Positions 1 through 25,889 of a stretch of 64,000 bases of DNA are shown piece by piece. The position numbers and the translations under genes were made by a program. This stretch comes from Thamnaconus septentrionalis (lineage: Eukaryota > Chordata > Actinopteri > Tetraodontiformes > Monacanthidae), in the NCBI GenBank assembly GCA_009823395.1, contig CM020501.1, positions 32,284,361-32,348,360 of the forward strand, read 5' to 3'. The notes under the pieces were generated by a model that saw only the letters and a list, made by a program, of their open reading frames with translations, did not search any database and was not told where the DNA came from. Each line of letters begins with the position of its first letter. Position 1 is the first letter of the stretch.

Positions 1-1593
1 GAATAATGAATGGGTGATGTTAAAGCTTCCTGATTGGTTTATTGCCATATCACTTCCTGTCTTTTGCAGCTGGTAAAGTCTGACCTTGGTCTTCTCCGCT
101 TGTTGAAACAAACCTTTGAATGTATGCCTGAATTTACTGTCAAAGAAACGAGCAAAGCCGCCAGACGCTACGTTTTCTCCTCTCGTCTTTATATCCACTC
201 ACTTGACTTTCTCGCTGCCACTTGTAATATCCTACTGAACTTTTGTTTTTGTCCATTGTTTTTACTCCAGTTTTCTGCCAAAACTTTTTTTTTTCCTGGA
301 GGAAAATGTGATTTTATTTGAAGCACAGAGCTGTGATGTTTTTAATGTAGATGAGTACCACTACTCAAAAGGGAGTGTGCAAGAGAAAAAAAGCAGAGTC
401 TAATGGAAACAATCTATGTCTGCCACAGGCTGAACTCGTTGAAATTTCAGAAATTGCTCAAAATAACCGACCGTTTGTGATGTGGCCTCCAGTGTAAGTG
501 GTGACTAACTGCACTGCAGGGCTTTGACACGGTTTGAACTGAAGCAGTTGATGGTTGTTACAACAAAAATAATGCTCTGTTGTCATGGGTTTGGATATTA
601 TATCACATCATGCGGTGTTTTTTTTTTTATTGTGTGTTCCTTGAAAATTAAAATGGAATTATTAATTGGAATTCTCATCTGTTTTTATCCTGTCAAAGGA
701 AGGATGTTGGAATAAAAAAAGTTAGATAATGAAAGTTTTCTTCCTAAAAAAAAAAAAAAAAAAAAATTGATTTTATTTTTATTCTTCTCTGTTCTTTAAT
801 AGGTTTGTCCCCAAAATGGGAAAAGAAACGCTTGGAGAATTTTAAAAATCTGTCTGAATTATGAGTGAATCCTTTTACCTTGAATTTGCGATATGAATTC
901 GGAGGAATTTTCAAATTCAATTTTGAGGTGACAAAAGAAAAATCTCGACAACATGCATTTTTAAATGCAATATTTAGTGACTAATGCTAAAATTTTGTAA
1001 CCAACTACTTTAGAATATATACAGAAGCTTTAAGATATATATTTTGATTAAAATAGTTTACTTACTAGCCACCTGTTTAACAGATATACATAATATATAT
1101 CATTTCAAATTTTTGATTGATTTGACTTGCCCTTCAGCAGTCCAAACAGGAAAACAAGACGACCTTCCTCAGCTGGTTATTTTACGCACAATCAGCAGGT
1201 TGGCTGCGTTTGTCCACAACTAAAAGTACTGGTTTGTATTTGGTTTCTCTGGATCTGCCTTAACTTCTTATGTTATTCAGATATGTCCAAAGACACACTT
1301 GTATACCGGTTTCATCTCTGTTTGGTTAGAACAACCAAGAGGCCTTGAACATTATGTTGAATTTTTTTTTTTGTTGTTGTAATTGAAGCCACATGTTAAC
1401 ACCGTCTCATTCAACAAACTGTCCTGCACCACAAGATGTTTTCTCTGCATTAAAAACTCAACATTTACTAAAAAGAAAAATGTATTTACATGCGTTGTCA
1501 TAAAAAGAATATTTTTCTGTCTCTCTTGTTTTTCATTGATCAAATACTGTGACACACAAACGTCGCCGCTAAAAAAATAAATAAACAACTGTT
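1..1593. other. Left-edge region with no firm gene
   Basis: This AT-rich stretch lies beyond the 3' end of sh2d3a. I see homopolymer runs (A-runs near 745-766, T-runs near 1362) and no ORF with recognisable protein similarity. It may hold the 3' end of a plus-strand neighbour; the only hint is a short exon-like segment at 429-497, listed separately. Confidence 0.4.
429..497 (+). CDS. Possible terminal coding exon of an unidentified plus-strand gene
   Basis: A pyrimidine-poor but CACAG-ending acceptor precedes 23 in-frame codons that finish with a stop at 495-497. The peptide begins AELVEISEIAQ and ends RPFVMWPPV. I do not recognise it and no upstream exon in the window joins it in phase. A second exon-like ORF at 70-321 (begins LVKSDLGLLRLL) does not splice to it in frame. 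It could be the tail of a gene starting left of the window, or chance. Confidence 0.15.
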   Translation, partial: AELVEISEIAQNNRPFVMWPPV

Positions 1594-1599
1594 TTTATT
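1594..1599 (-). terminator. sh2d3a: Probable polyadenylation signal of sh2d3a
   Basis: On the minus strand this reads AATAAA, about 360 bases past the sh2d3a stop codon. It is the first canonical signal downstream of the stop, giving a plausible 3' UTR of roughly 0.35-0.4 kb. Confidence 0.45.
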
Positions 1600-1955
1600 C
1601 CTTTAAAAAATAATGAAATGCAAAACACAAACAGTCTTTCACACAACAGTAGTTCATACGTATAGAACCAATTCATTGCATTCATATAAACATTTCTCAT
1701 AAATCCCCAATAGAAAAAAAGCATTCTTAATTGTAAACATGAAGAATTCTGTGGTTTCAATAAACTGTCCAGAATAAATTCAGCATCACGGCCCTTTTCC
1801 TATCAGCTCCCACTGTTCACGTCACTGGACTCACTGGTCTGTTCGTGGAAGTGACGTCACAAGACGAGTCGCCTGCCCTCCGGCTACTGCAGTACAACCG
1901 CAGACTGAAGGTTGGGCAGATTTCACCTTTGATTTGGTGAAGTGTGCCGTGATGC

Positions 1956-15057
<13,102 letters not shown>

Positions 15058-15266
15058 GTCTGAACAGCAGGGAAAGAAAAGATACGGACTACATACCTCA
15101 CCCACATGCTTCTACATGTATTTACAGCTCGACTCTCAGAGAGACAAACAAATGTAGGACAGTCTGATAGTGCACTTTTTTTTAAAAAAAAATTAGCATC
15201 ACACTCCTGAGTTAAAAAACAACCTGAGTCGTTTGGCTTCCAGCAGCTGCAGTATGTAGCACTGAC

Positions 15267-15300
15267 CTGTGAACCGGGTCCACCGTGGCACTCAGAACTC
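15267..15300 (-). other. Possible 5' non-coding exon edge of sh2d3a
   Basis: On the minus strand GGTTCACAG is followed by GTCAGTGC, a reasonable donor, about 200 bases upstream of the acceptor-like site that precedes the SAM exon ATG. It may mark the end of an untranslated first exon. Confidence 0.25.
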
Positions 15301-15845
15301 CAAAATTCTCTCTTTCTCCTTGTGACAGACTCCTAAATCGTCCTATTATTCCACTTTCTCACTGTTGTCACTTCTTTGCAAGCTAGCACACACCTAATTT
15401 GCAACCTCTTTAATTAAATCTACCTTGTATATACTGGCTCTCTGCGGTCACGGCGAAAGCCCGCCCCCACCTCCCCTCAAAACCAGCCGTCGCACCTTGA
15501 GAGCCAATCAGAGAGCACAGTGGGAGCACGGCTCCCCCAAAAAACAACAAATCACAGCTCTGAAAATTAGCATTATCACTGGGGAGGCGGAGAGTGCATG
15601 TGGAGGCCTGTCGAGAGGGTTCCAAAAACAAGGTGAAGAAGAGAAAAAATCCAAAGCTGCCAGCATGTCAAGTCAGGGAAGGTATGCAGGCAGAGAGTCG
15701 GCCTCCAGGTGAACGTCTGCTCGACTCTGACATCTAGTGGTCAAATCAGTGAACAACAGGCTTGTTTTGCGCCTTACCTGAATGCTTGACAGAAGGAAAA
15801 CTTCAGGGCCTATTCAAGCAATGCACAGATGAGGGGGCAGAGGTG

Positions 15846-15847
<2 letters not shown>

Positions 15848-15944
<97 letters not shown>

Positions 15945-16073
15945 CACCCTGCGATGAACTGGCGACTTGTCCAGGGTGTACCCTGCCTTCGCCCTAAGAC
16001 AGCTGGGATAGGCTCCAGCAGACCCCCGTGACCCTGAATTGGAATAAGCGGGTATAGAAGATGAATGAATGAA

Positions 16074-16120
<47 letters not shown>

Positions 16121-16121
16121 G
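15848..16121. repeat. (ATT)n tracts flanking a SINE tail
   Basis: (ATT)n at 15848-15944 and again at 16078-16121. Between them lies the 3' part of the fish SINE-like repeat (GATGAACTGGCGACTTGTCC, CAGCTGGGATAGGCTCCAGC, and ending GAATGAATGAAT). Long poly-Tyr and poly-Asn ORFs across it are artefacts. Confidence 0.85.
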
Positions 16122-16847
16122 TCAACCACACTAAGAACAAACACTTGAATTTCGAAATTGCTCAACTTACCAAATATTATATTGAGAATTGAAAATAATC
16201 CATATTAGTAGTCCATACATGTATTTAATTTATAAATTCTCTGAATGTTTAACTTTAACTATGTAATTCGAGGAAGTTTACAGGCGAGTCATTTTAAGGT
16301 TAAGAACCAAGTAAATGATAAGCATTGTGTGCGATTATTGTACAACATCAGTATTATTGTACTATGATCAGAGTGTGATACATGTATCATTTGAATTTGA
16401 AACCAATCTAAACACATCTACAGACTGTAACTATCTATTTAGTCTACACTTTTTCTATTACAGGACAGCAGTTGCCAACAGTGGAACGTGGGACCAAGTG
16501 TGAGGAGTTTTGAGAAAACCGCCCTGATTAAATCCTTCAGCAGTCTGAAGCAAAACTGTGCAGAGCCAGAGGTACTGGGCATACAACACCTCTGGGAGGA
16601 GGTGAGGAGGGTGAAGACACACAGACACACGCTGCAAGGAGGTGAGAGATGAGGGGAGGCTTGTTTCACTTGTGCTCTCTTTAGATCGACTGAAGTAGCT
16701 TCAACCAGAGTGTTCAAGAGCTCACTGCAACTCCAACTGTGTGCGACGGTGTTTTCCAGAACTTTCTGTGAATTTGAGAAACTCTCCAGACGTCTTGTTG
16801 GGTTCAGTATTTCTTACCCCTACAACAACGCATGATAATAAAACATC

Positions 16848-17152
16848 TAGACGACCAGTCAAACGTTTGAACACACCCGTTTCTTCTTTATCTTGACTAC
16901 TTTCTGCATCGTGGCTACTGTATATACTGAAAACATCAAACATATGAGCGAGATATGTGGATTAATGTGGCAAAAGAAAAAATGTCCAATATTCTAAATC
17001 ATCTAAAATATAAAACACTTTTTGTTGAATCCATATTCCATATGTCCTCATTCATAGTTGTGATGCCTTGAGTGACCATCCACAATGTAAATAGTCATAG
17101 GAAAAGCCATTCATTCAGAAGTATGTGTCCAAACTTTTGACCGGTGGTGTAA
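16848..17152. mobile_element. Tc1-like MITE family A
   Basis: The ends are the inverted motif ACCAGTCAAACGTTTGAACA and the complement of TGTCCAAACTTTTGACCGG. The interior phrases TTCTTTATCTTGACTACTTT and GAGATATGTGGATTAATGTG recur at 20764-20994, 22678-23016, 24795-25276, 29243-29710 and 56642-56838, and as a fragment at 7483-7578. Confidence 0.65.
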
Positions 17153-17399
17153 ACTTGTAAATCACACAATAACTCGACAACTATTAGAATTTCAAAACCC
17201 ACACACAGGCTCCCACAACATCCATTTTGCGCCCTCCTCTTTCGTGTGGTGTCTCTCATCCACGTCCCGTTTGGGGTCGCAACAAACACATGAATTTCGA
17301 TTTCGCCGTCGTCGTGTTCGGACTTCACCAGACCAACTTATATTGAAGACCGCCTGTTTATTTTCAAAGCGCTGCGCGTTATACATAGACGGACCGACG

Positions 17400-17717
17400 T
17401 GCAATTAGACACAGCAACATGCGCCCGCCGCACGCCGGCGTTATCTGTCTGCACTGCACTGCGCTGCACTTCACTGCACTGCACTGCACACTGTGTGTGT
17501 GTGTGTGTAAGGGTGCGTCAGAGGAAAAAGGAAGTTGCGGGATGGAGTTAAAAGCCTTCGACGCGCTGCAAGAGCTGCTGCAGAACACCCACCACGGAAG
17601 AAAGGCAGAACAAGAGACGCTCGTCGAGTTTGACAATGAGAAAATGAAAGGGAGGCAAGGGAGGTGAAGAGAGCAGAGCAGAGGAAGGAGACACGGAACC
17701 GCCTGTTGCCACTCAAG
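17400..17717 (+). promoter_or_regulatory. Candidate vav1 promoter and 5' non-coding exon
   Basis: A GC- and CpG-richer block with AGGAAAAAGGAAGT at 17522-17535, a double GGAA core of the kind bound by ETS factors. A possible donor follows CACTCAAG at 17718 (GTGAGAAATC). An acceptor-like GTGATCAG ends at 18035, upstream of the vav1 ATG. A 41-codon upstream ORF starts at 17542. VAV1 is blood-cell specific in mammals, where ETS and RUNX sites drive it; its use here is inferred. Confidence 0.35.
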
Positions 17718-18098
17718 GTGAGAAATCAACCTAATAAATCTTTGTGTAGATTTGAACATGAGAGATTTAGGTGTTGTTGTTGTTGTTTTTTTAAAAAAAA
17801 AAATGTTTTCAACAAGAAGAAGAAGAAGACAACAGTGCGTCTGTGGTCTCGTTGGTTTGTAATAATCTGATTGATCTCAGGCCATTTGAATGATATTTCA
17901 GCCTGCGTTGCTGTGATGAAGTTCATCTGTGAGGGAGTGAGATTCAGAGCGACTGTGCGTCGGGCAGAAGTGAACTTTATGAACGTCCCAATGTTGCTTT
18001 GTTTTCACTTTTTCTCCGACTCTTCCTTGTGATCAGTGACCATCGCTGCTAAACACTGCAGCACCCGTTTCTTGCACCCTTTGTTCAGAAAAACAAAG

Positions 18099-18401
18099 AT
18101 GGAGTTGTGGCGGCAGTGTGCATTGTGGCTGATAGACTGCAGAGTTCTTCCTGATAACCATCGGGTGACATGGGAGGGCGCTCAGGTGACTGGCTCACAC
18201 GCTCACCATCAGCCATGGCATGGCACGGGTCACCTGCTCTAATATTGTGGGTTTTTTTTTTTTTCCAAAACCAGGTGTGCGACCTGGCTCAGGCCCTGAG
18301 AGATGGCGTCCTGCTCTGTCAGCTACTCAACAACCTACTGCCGCAGGCGGTCAACCTTAGAGAGATCAACCTGCGGCCACAGATGTCCCAGGTAACTCAT
18401 G

Positions 18402-18440
<39 letters not shown>

Positions 18441-19525
18441 GACACACACAAACGTTTAAAAAAAAAAAAAAAAAAATCTTTCCTGCTCAATTTCCATAGG
18501 GTCAGGTGCCAGGGCTCCGAGGCAGCCTGATAAGTAAATAATGTGATTTGTATCGTTGGAATGAGGGGAGCCGGTGTACAGATTGTATTACGTGATCGAA
18601 AATAAGATATCCGCGACTTGAAGGGAAAAATACCAATTTTTGAGGAAGAAATTTGCTTACGATCTGGAAACGACGGTTTGTTTTTTTTTTTTTGTTGCGT
18701 AAGCTTGGGAAATTTGTTTCAGTACCTCAAAATGGCCAAATTTTGTGAAGGAAACTCCTTTGGAATTTTCGATTTATGTTTCAAACAAGGTCAGCTAAAA
18801 TGGAAAATGGTTTGTCAGCACGATTCGATTGTGCGCAGCGGCGAGAGCAGCGAGCACAGACAAACATATATGGTGGAAATTGTCGGAAGGGAATATAAGA
18901 AAAAAAAAAAAGTCTGCTACTCTGTGTTTCAGCAATGTTTTAACGACGATCAGTAAAGGGGAAAACAGTCACTGCAGCTCCTGTCCATCATTTTACATCC
19001 CCGCTCCTCGTTAGGGCTCGATAGAGCCTGGATATCATTTGTTTGTTTTCGATGCAAACTGGCCGTCTGTGAGTGGCGCTGGTGGGAAAAGCAGATCCGC
19101 TGCATTGATGTGTTGCGTAAGCCACTGCATTTCTCTCATTTAAATTTCCTGCAAGTGCCTCAAACCAAAAAAGAAGAAGAAGAAGAAGAAGAAGGAGACG
19201 ACAAGCTGTCTGCTCTAAAAGCAGAGTCTGGCGGGGGGTGGGGGGGGGCATCAGCGAGCTCTGAGATCAAGATTGACAGTGACAGATCAGTCGTGTTCGA
19301 CGAGACAGAGACAGTTTGTCACTTGACCGGCCTGAACCCAGCTGGAGGGAAATCACAGCAGGTGTCTTCACAGCCACGTCGTTCACAGCGCAGCTCAGCG
19401 TTGCGATGCATTCGGGTCAATTTGCTGTGACACGGTGAAACTCTGGGAAATCCTCTGAGGTCAAAGAGCGCTGAAGAAACATCCGGTGATTAACAGAATG
19501 TGGGATTCCACACCGACAAGTCCAG

Positions 19526-19556
<31 letters not shown>

Positions 19557-22500
19557 GCTTCTTCACAGTTGATTACACAATAGCAGGACCTTCTCTTTGC
19601 TGTTTGCAGCAGTGGTTGGGGTTACTGTGAGACAGTGTGGATCTCCCTCAGCTGCGTGCAGCACTGCTGGAGCCCAGTGTTTCCCCTTTTCTCAAATTAA
19701 ACTTCCACATTTCCCACTGCTCTCATATGCACAGCAAGAACGAGAGAGCGAGAGAGAAACAGAGAAATAGTTCGAGGCGCTGGTTCAGGAAGTTGAGTAA
19801 GCAGCGCGTCTGACCAGCAATATTTAGCGCACTCTGCTTACTGTGGTTTTCGCTACGGAGAAACTGTAGCGTTTGGCTCCTTTGCTGCTGCTTGTCGGTC
19901 GCTCCAGCACATTCTGGCAGCGCGTGCAACACTCTTTTGTCTCGGCAGACGTGTTCAAGTGTCTACAAAAACATGACGGAAATGGCGAGGCCCCCACGCG
20001 GCGACGCTGCGGCCTGAAGGTTCACTCGTGTCTTCTCGTCTGTTTTCAGTTTCTGTGCCTGAAAAATATCCGCACGTTTCTCGGCGCTTGCCACGGCAAG
20101 TTTCACCTGAGGAAGAGCGACCTGTTTGAGGCCTTCGACCTGTTTGACGTCCGGGACTTTGGAAAGGTAAAAGGCCGCCGGTCACATCCGCCCGCCCGTC
20201 CCCTGTGGGACGAGCTCAGCTCTGAGAAAGCAGTCGACAGAAGCAGATGATGCGTTTATTTGGTGATCATCACGGTGGAAGACTGGTGCACTCTGACTCC
20301 TCGCTGCAGCTTGCACACACCCACATACCCCTCACAGGAAGTAGTTGTTTTTCATAAAACTACTGAGCCAAGAAGTGAGCTGAGAATTTCACAATTTTCC
20401 CCATTTTGACGACGCGGTGCAAATGTTGCTCTTCAAGGTTCGGAGCTGGACTGATTTGAAGTGAACACAGGAGAAGGAAGGTTTTTTTTTTCCCCAGTCA
20501 GGGACGACTGCAGCCCAGTTCACCAAACACGCTCTCACATATCGGCTCACGCAGTTGCTGCTTTGCTCACAAGGTCGCACGACATCTCTTTGAGGCTGCG
20601 TGGCCATCTGGCCGTTCTCCAAATTCTAACTTTTCCAAAGGATGGTCGACTATTTTGAATATTCAAGCTTTTAATTCTAAAGTTCAGAAGTAGCTTTAGG
20701 TGAAAGAATATGAAAAAACAAAACCATACTTTAACATATGCAACTTTACATACTGCTGTACATACACTACCAGTCAAAGGTTTGGACAAACCTTCTCATG
20801 CATTTTTTTTTTTTTTTTAATCTTTTCAACTTTCTATTTGACGCTTTCATTGTTTCCTCCATAATCCCATGTGCGTTCATACGTAGTTTTGACGCCTCCA
20901 GTGAGAAAGTGCAATGTCAACAGTCATGAGAATGAAAGCAAAGACATTCAGTTCATAGGGTGAGTCCAAACTGTTGACTGCTAGTGTATCAACATTACCG
21001 ATTATGTCTAGTACAGATGTGTGTAAACTTTAAATCCATTCAAACCTTGGCTGGTCAGTTCTGATCTTTATTGATGGTGAAGGCAAACAGCAGTTGCTCC
21101 ATCATTTTGTCTCCTGTTGTCGTCGTTCTTCAGCAGTGGGTGGACCTGGGTTCCGCCTTCAGTCCTTTACCTGCTGGTAGAAGTAGAAAAGCTACTTTTT
21201 TGTTGTTGTTTAATCCATCAAATGAAATGTCACTCCTCTATGTTGCATCACGTCCAATAGGAATTGGACTATTACTATTATCAACATGTTATGTTGTATG
21301 TACGTCTTGCCAATAAGGAGTGAGAACCTGGCAGTTCCACAATGGGAGGGATATTTACAAAGACATTCACAACCTTGTTTCAAGCTTTAGATGTGTGAGG
21401 TTCGTTCTCATTATCAGGCATTTCCAGTCAACACTAATCAGCCGCGTGTTTCAGGGAATCAATGAAACTTCACTCACACCTCGGCGAAGTAATGAAAGAC
21501 AAACAAAGTGCAGTTCACACTGCAGTCATTCCCCCTTACACAGTAAATATAAACATCTATGTCGGTTTGTTTCAGGAATGTGTGATTTGTAAAAACCAAA
21601 AGTCTTCCTGTCTTCCTCTGAAAGGTGTAAAAACACAGATGTGAAAAAAAAAAAATTGAAGTCCATCTTTTCAACGTCAGTTAGTTTTCCTCTGACTGTA
21701 CAGAGTGCTTTGAGACGCCTTTGGATGCCATTTAGTGCTGTACAAATACAAGTTGGCTGATTGATTGATTGAATATTGGCATTAAGAAATGGTCAATCAT
21801 CATGATCAAGATTTTTTTTTTAAAAAAAAGACACATCAGGCCTACATTTTTACGAGTGATGAGTGATGATGGCACAAATATAATTGTGTCATTGAGAAGG
21901 AATGAGGTGAGAGAATGAGTTAATAAGACACCGGGACAGTTACTGCTTCCATTCTTTCAATTCTTTCACCTAACGTCACCACACTGCAGCAGTGCAGACT
22001 GAGACCCGTCCCCTTTATTTGCAGAGTGAAGTCATGGCACGCACTGTGTGAACACATGGGAGGGCCACTGGCAAACACAGACACATACTGTGGCGGTATT
22101 AGAAAGGAAAGGTTTGATTTTGACCGCTGAGTGTTTTGATGGCTCGGCGTGACGCCGCTCAGTCTCGGTGAAGAACTGCAGTCAGACTGCAGGCGGCTCT
22201 GCACAGTTTCTCACTGTCAGTGCTGAGAGTGTGAAACGGCTTTCTCTTCCGTTCCGTCTTTCTGTACGCAGTGCTGCAGCTTCATGTCTCCTCTTGTGTG
22301 TGTGTGTGTGTGTGTGCGTGCGTGTGTTGCAGGTCATTGACACATTGTCGATCCTCTCTCACTCCGCCGTAGCCACGCAGAGAGGATTTCGGTGAGTCAC
22401 GCTTCCTGTTTGACACAACCACCAACAATAAATTCTACCTTTTAAGAGCTGCCTTTGCTGTTGTTTCCTCTAAAATCACAAAAAAAACAAAACATCTTGC

Positions 22501-23630
22501 TTAATCAAAGTCAGTCATAGGCGACTGTCTGCTTAACAATGTCTCCACTTTCCTGGAATTTTCCCTTTAAATTCTTCATTTTAATTCTTAACTTTAAAAA
22601 CATTTAAATCTAAATGACCTTTGATGGCTGTAAGTTTAAAACAGAACTTGTTCTATGATGTTTTCTTTATACATCTACACTAGCAGTCAAAACTTTGGAC
22701 ACACCTGTTTCTTCTTTATCTTGACTACTTTCTACACAGTACATGCACGCTGGAGACATCAAATATATGACCAAGATATGTGGATTCATGTGGCAAGAGA
22801 AAAAAAAAAAATTAAAGAAATAAATCTAATTAATCCAGATCATCTAAAATATAAAACTTGTTTGAGTTATTTCACACTTTTTTGTTTGATACATATTCCA
22901 CATGTGTTCATTCATAGTTTTGGTGCCTTCAGTGACAATCCACAGTGTGAATGGTCATGAAAATGAAAGAAAAACCATTCAATCAGAAGTATGAGTCCAA
23001 ACTTTTGACTGGTAGTATGGTAGTTAATACTTTGTCATTTTTCACTCTTACCATGATTACATTAAAAAAATATACAGGCACATATTCCTATGTATATGTG
23101 TATATGTAAATATCTTGCTCTTTATTTTTCTGTTTATAACTACAGATTTTTTATTTTTGTCTATTTCTTTAATTAATATAATTCTCAATCTTTTGCACAG
23201 TACAGGTCTTTTTGCTGCTGTAATTATGCAAATTTCCCCACCGTGGGATCAATAAAGGTCTTCTTCTTCTTCTTCTTCTTCTCCTTCTTCTTCTTCTTCT
23301 TCTTCTTCTTCTTCTCCTTCTTCTTCTTCTTCTCCTCCTTCTTCTCCTTCTTCTTCTTCTTCTTCCTACAGGCCGTTTCCTCTGGAGGGATGCGCTGCTG
23401 ACGACGAAATCTACAGTGGCCTGTCCGACCAAATGGAGTGAGTCGCTTTCTTTTCCTTTTCAACAACACACCTGTGAAAATGTTCAACACAACATTGTGT
23501 GTATGTGTGTGTCTTGTGCCCCAGTGACACGGTGGACGAGGACGATGACCTGTACGACTTTGTGGAGGACGAGGAGAACAAAGGGGACGAGATCTACGAG
23601 GACTTGATGCGGACGGACGAGCAGCCTGAA
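18099..23630 (+). CDS. vav1: vav1 exons 1-6: CH domain and acidic region
   Basis: Exons are 18099-18185, 18275-18391, 20050-20166, 22333-22391, 23372-23437 and 23525-23630. Exons 1-3 give the calponin-homology fold ([38 protein letters not shown]). Exons 4-6 give the acidic segment with [20 protein letters not shown] and GDEIYEDLM. In the family these tyrosines hold the DH domain closed until phosphorylated by Src/Syk kinases. The first intron is only 89 bases. Confidence 0.9.
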
Positions 23631-25838
23631 GTAGTCGGTGTCGGCGTGCGAAGCGTCCAACGTGTCGTGCAAGCGCAGCTTCCCACTGGACCTCACTGGG
23701 CTCTGACTGCTTCCTCTGGTGTGTCTTTACACAGCAGCAGAAGACTGGCGTGGACAAGCGAGAGTGCTGCCTGCAGGAGATCCGACAGACGGAGGAGAAA
23801 TACACGGATACGCTCGAGTCCATTTTACAGGTACGTTTTTGAAAGATTCTCTCGGCGTCGAGCCACAAGTTTGACGATTTTGTCGATTTCGCGCTGAAAC
23901 GCTTTCAAACGCACCGTCGTGTCTGTGCAGCACTTCATGAAGCCTCTTAGAAAGTTCCTGCAGCCCGAAGACATGGAGAATATCTTCATCAACATAGAGG
24001 TAATAAAGAGCGTGTAGTGTGTATGTTTGTGCATTAACACATGTATCAATAAAATGTGTAGATAATTGGATTTTTGTTTGGTTTCTTCCGAGGATCTGGC
24101 ACTCACACACCGTGACTTGTTGGAGGAGGTTCGAACTTCAATTTTAGGCTTTGGAGCCAAAAATCTCCACCAGGTGTTTTTTAGTTACAAAGAGAGGTCA
24201 GTAACAAACAGACACACCCCTCACAATTTATTAATACAAAGAACTACCCAGAAAATCAGAAAATCCTGAAAAGGTTGCTGTATTTCTGCAATTCAACTTA
24301 AAAGGTGAATTTGACATATTATATAAAGGAATAATATGCAAATCAATATATTTCAAGTTTTTATTTCTTTGGATTTTGCTGATCAGGTCTTGCAGCTTTA
24401 AAAAAAACTCACATTTTATAATAATTTTCTGAGTTTGTGGGTTTGTGCTGAAAAACAAGGAACTGCTTGAGATGTCAATTTGCGTGGAATGGCTCAATAA
24501 AATTTGTTGCCTTCATCTTTGATGTTAAATTGCCAAAATAAAACAACTTTTACTTGATATTCTAATATCTTTTTCGGTTAGTACCTGTGTATTGGCAATA
24601 GCAGTGTCGAACTCACACACTCTGCTGTAATCTGTGCTCTCCTGCTCTCAGACTCCTGCTGTACGGACGATACTGCAGCCAGGTAGAAACAGCAACCAAA
24701 CACCTGGATAAGCTCTCCAACATCAGGGAGGACATCAGGATGAAGCTGGAGGTCAGGCTGGCACACATGCTCACTAGAGTAGAGAGATGTGCAATACCTA
24801 AATACACCACCAGTCAAAGGTTTGGACACGTACCTCTGGTTTGATGGTTTGTCTTTGGTTTTCATGACTATTTTACGTCACATATTGAGGTATTTAACAG
24901 TTTTTGTCTTTCGCCACATTAATCCACATATCTCGCTCATATATTTGATGTCTTCAGTGTGTAACTAAAGTGTAGAAAGTAGTCAAGATAAAGAGGGAAC
25001 AGGTGTGTCCAAACTTTTGACTGCCCTTCATATAAAATAGAATAGAACATAACATATTGTGTTGTATGTATTTTATATGAAGGGTGGCTATTCCAGACCA
25101 TCTGAAATATAAAACTTGTTTGAGTTATTTCACACTTTTTTGTTTCCTACATAATTCCATGCGTGTTTATTCATAGTTCCGTTGCCTTCGGTGAGAATCT
25201 ACAATGTCAATAGTCATGAAAATGAAAGAAAAACCATTCAATCAGAAGTGAGTCCAAACCTGTGACTGGTGGTGTAGACTGAACTACGTACACAACTGCA
25301 TAGTTCAAATAGCTCCAATTCAAGCGACAACAACTTTAAGAAGTAAGAATTGAATTACTTTGACCAGAATTTGTATCTTTTAAACACCAAAGTAACGAGC
25401 AAGTTTTCTCAATGTAAGAAGTAGAAAGTACAAATACTTGTGTACTAATGCAGGGAGTAAAGGTAAAACGTCGTCAGAAAAGAAATGCTTGAGTAAAGCA
25501 CAGACATCTGAAAAATGCACTTCAGTATTAGTACCGAGTGACTCCCCACCTCTGGCTAACGCTAGCTCCGTGCTGCTACTAGCTGCTCTACTTCAAGGCA
25601 ACACTGAGCATTTTGCTCACGAGCTTTGGGTTCCTGTCACAAATCCTGCTCGAATCCCTCAAAGGTCGTGACCCCGGGAGTGTTTCTGGTCCTTAGACAC
25701 GGTTTTAAACTGCAAGTTGACATTTCGGGTCGCCTCTCACCACACGGCGGTGAATCTGTCTGGTTTGAGCTCAGTTTCTCACAACAGCCTCTAAAACCAG
25801 TTCATGGTCTGCTGCTGATCTTCACTTCCTCCACCACC

Positions 25839-25889
<51 letters not shown>

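Larger units (their letters stand above)
15060..17400. other. Head-to-head intergenic region between sh2d3a and vav1
   Basis: No coding sequence is supported. The region holds ATT microsatellites, a SINE tail and a MITE (listed separately). It should contain the promoters of both flanking genes, which are divergently transcribed. Confidence 0.5.

Noticed and set aside
15762..16165. ORFs with long poly-Tyr and poly-Asn runs on both strands
   Set aside because: They are translations of (ATT)n microsatellites and a SINE tail.
23169..23868. Long Arg-rich and Lys-rich minus-strand ORFs, up to 214 codons
   Set aside because: They read the complement of the (TTC)n tract and of vav1 exons 5-7; no independent gene signal.
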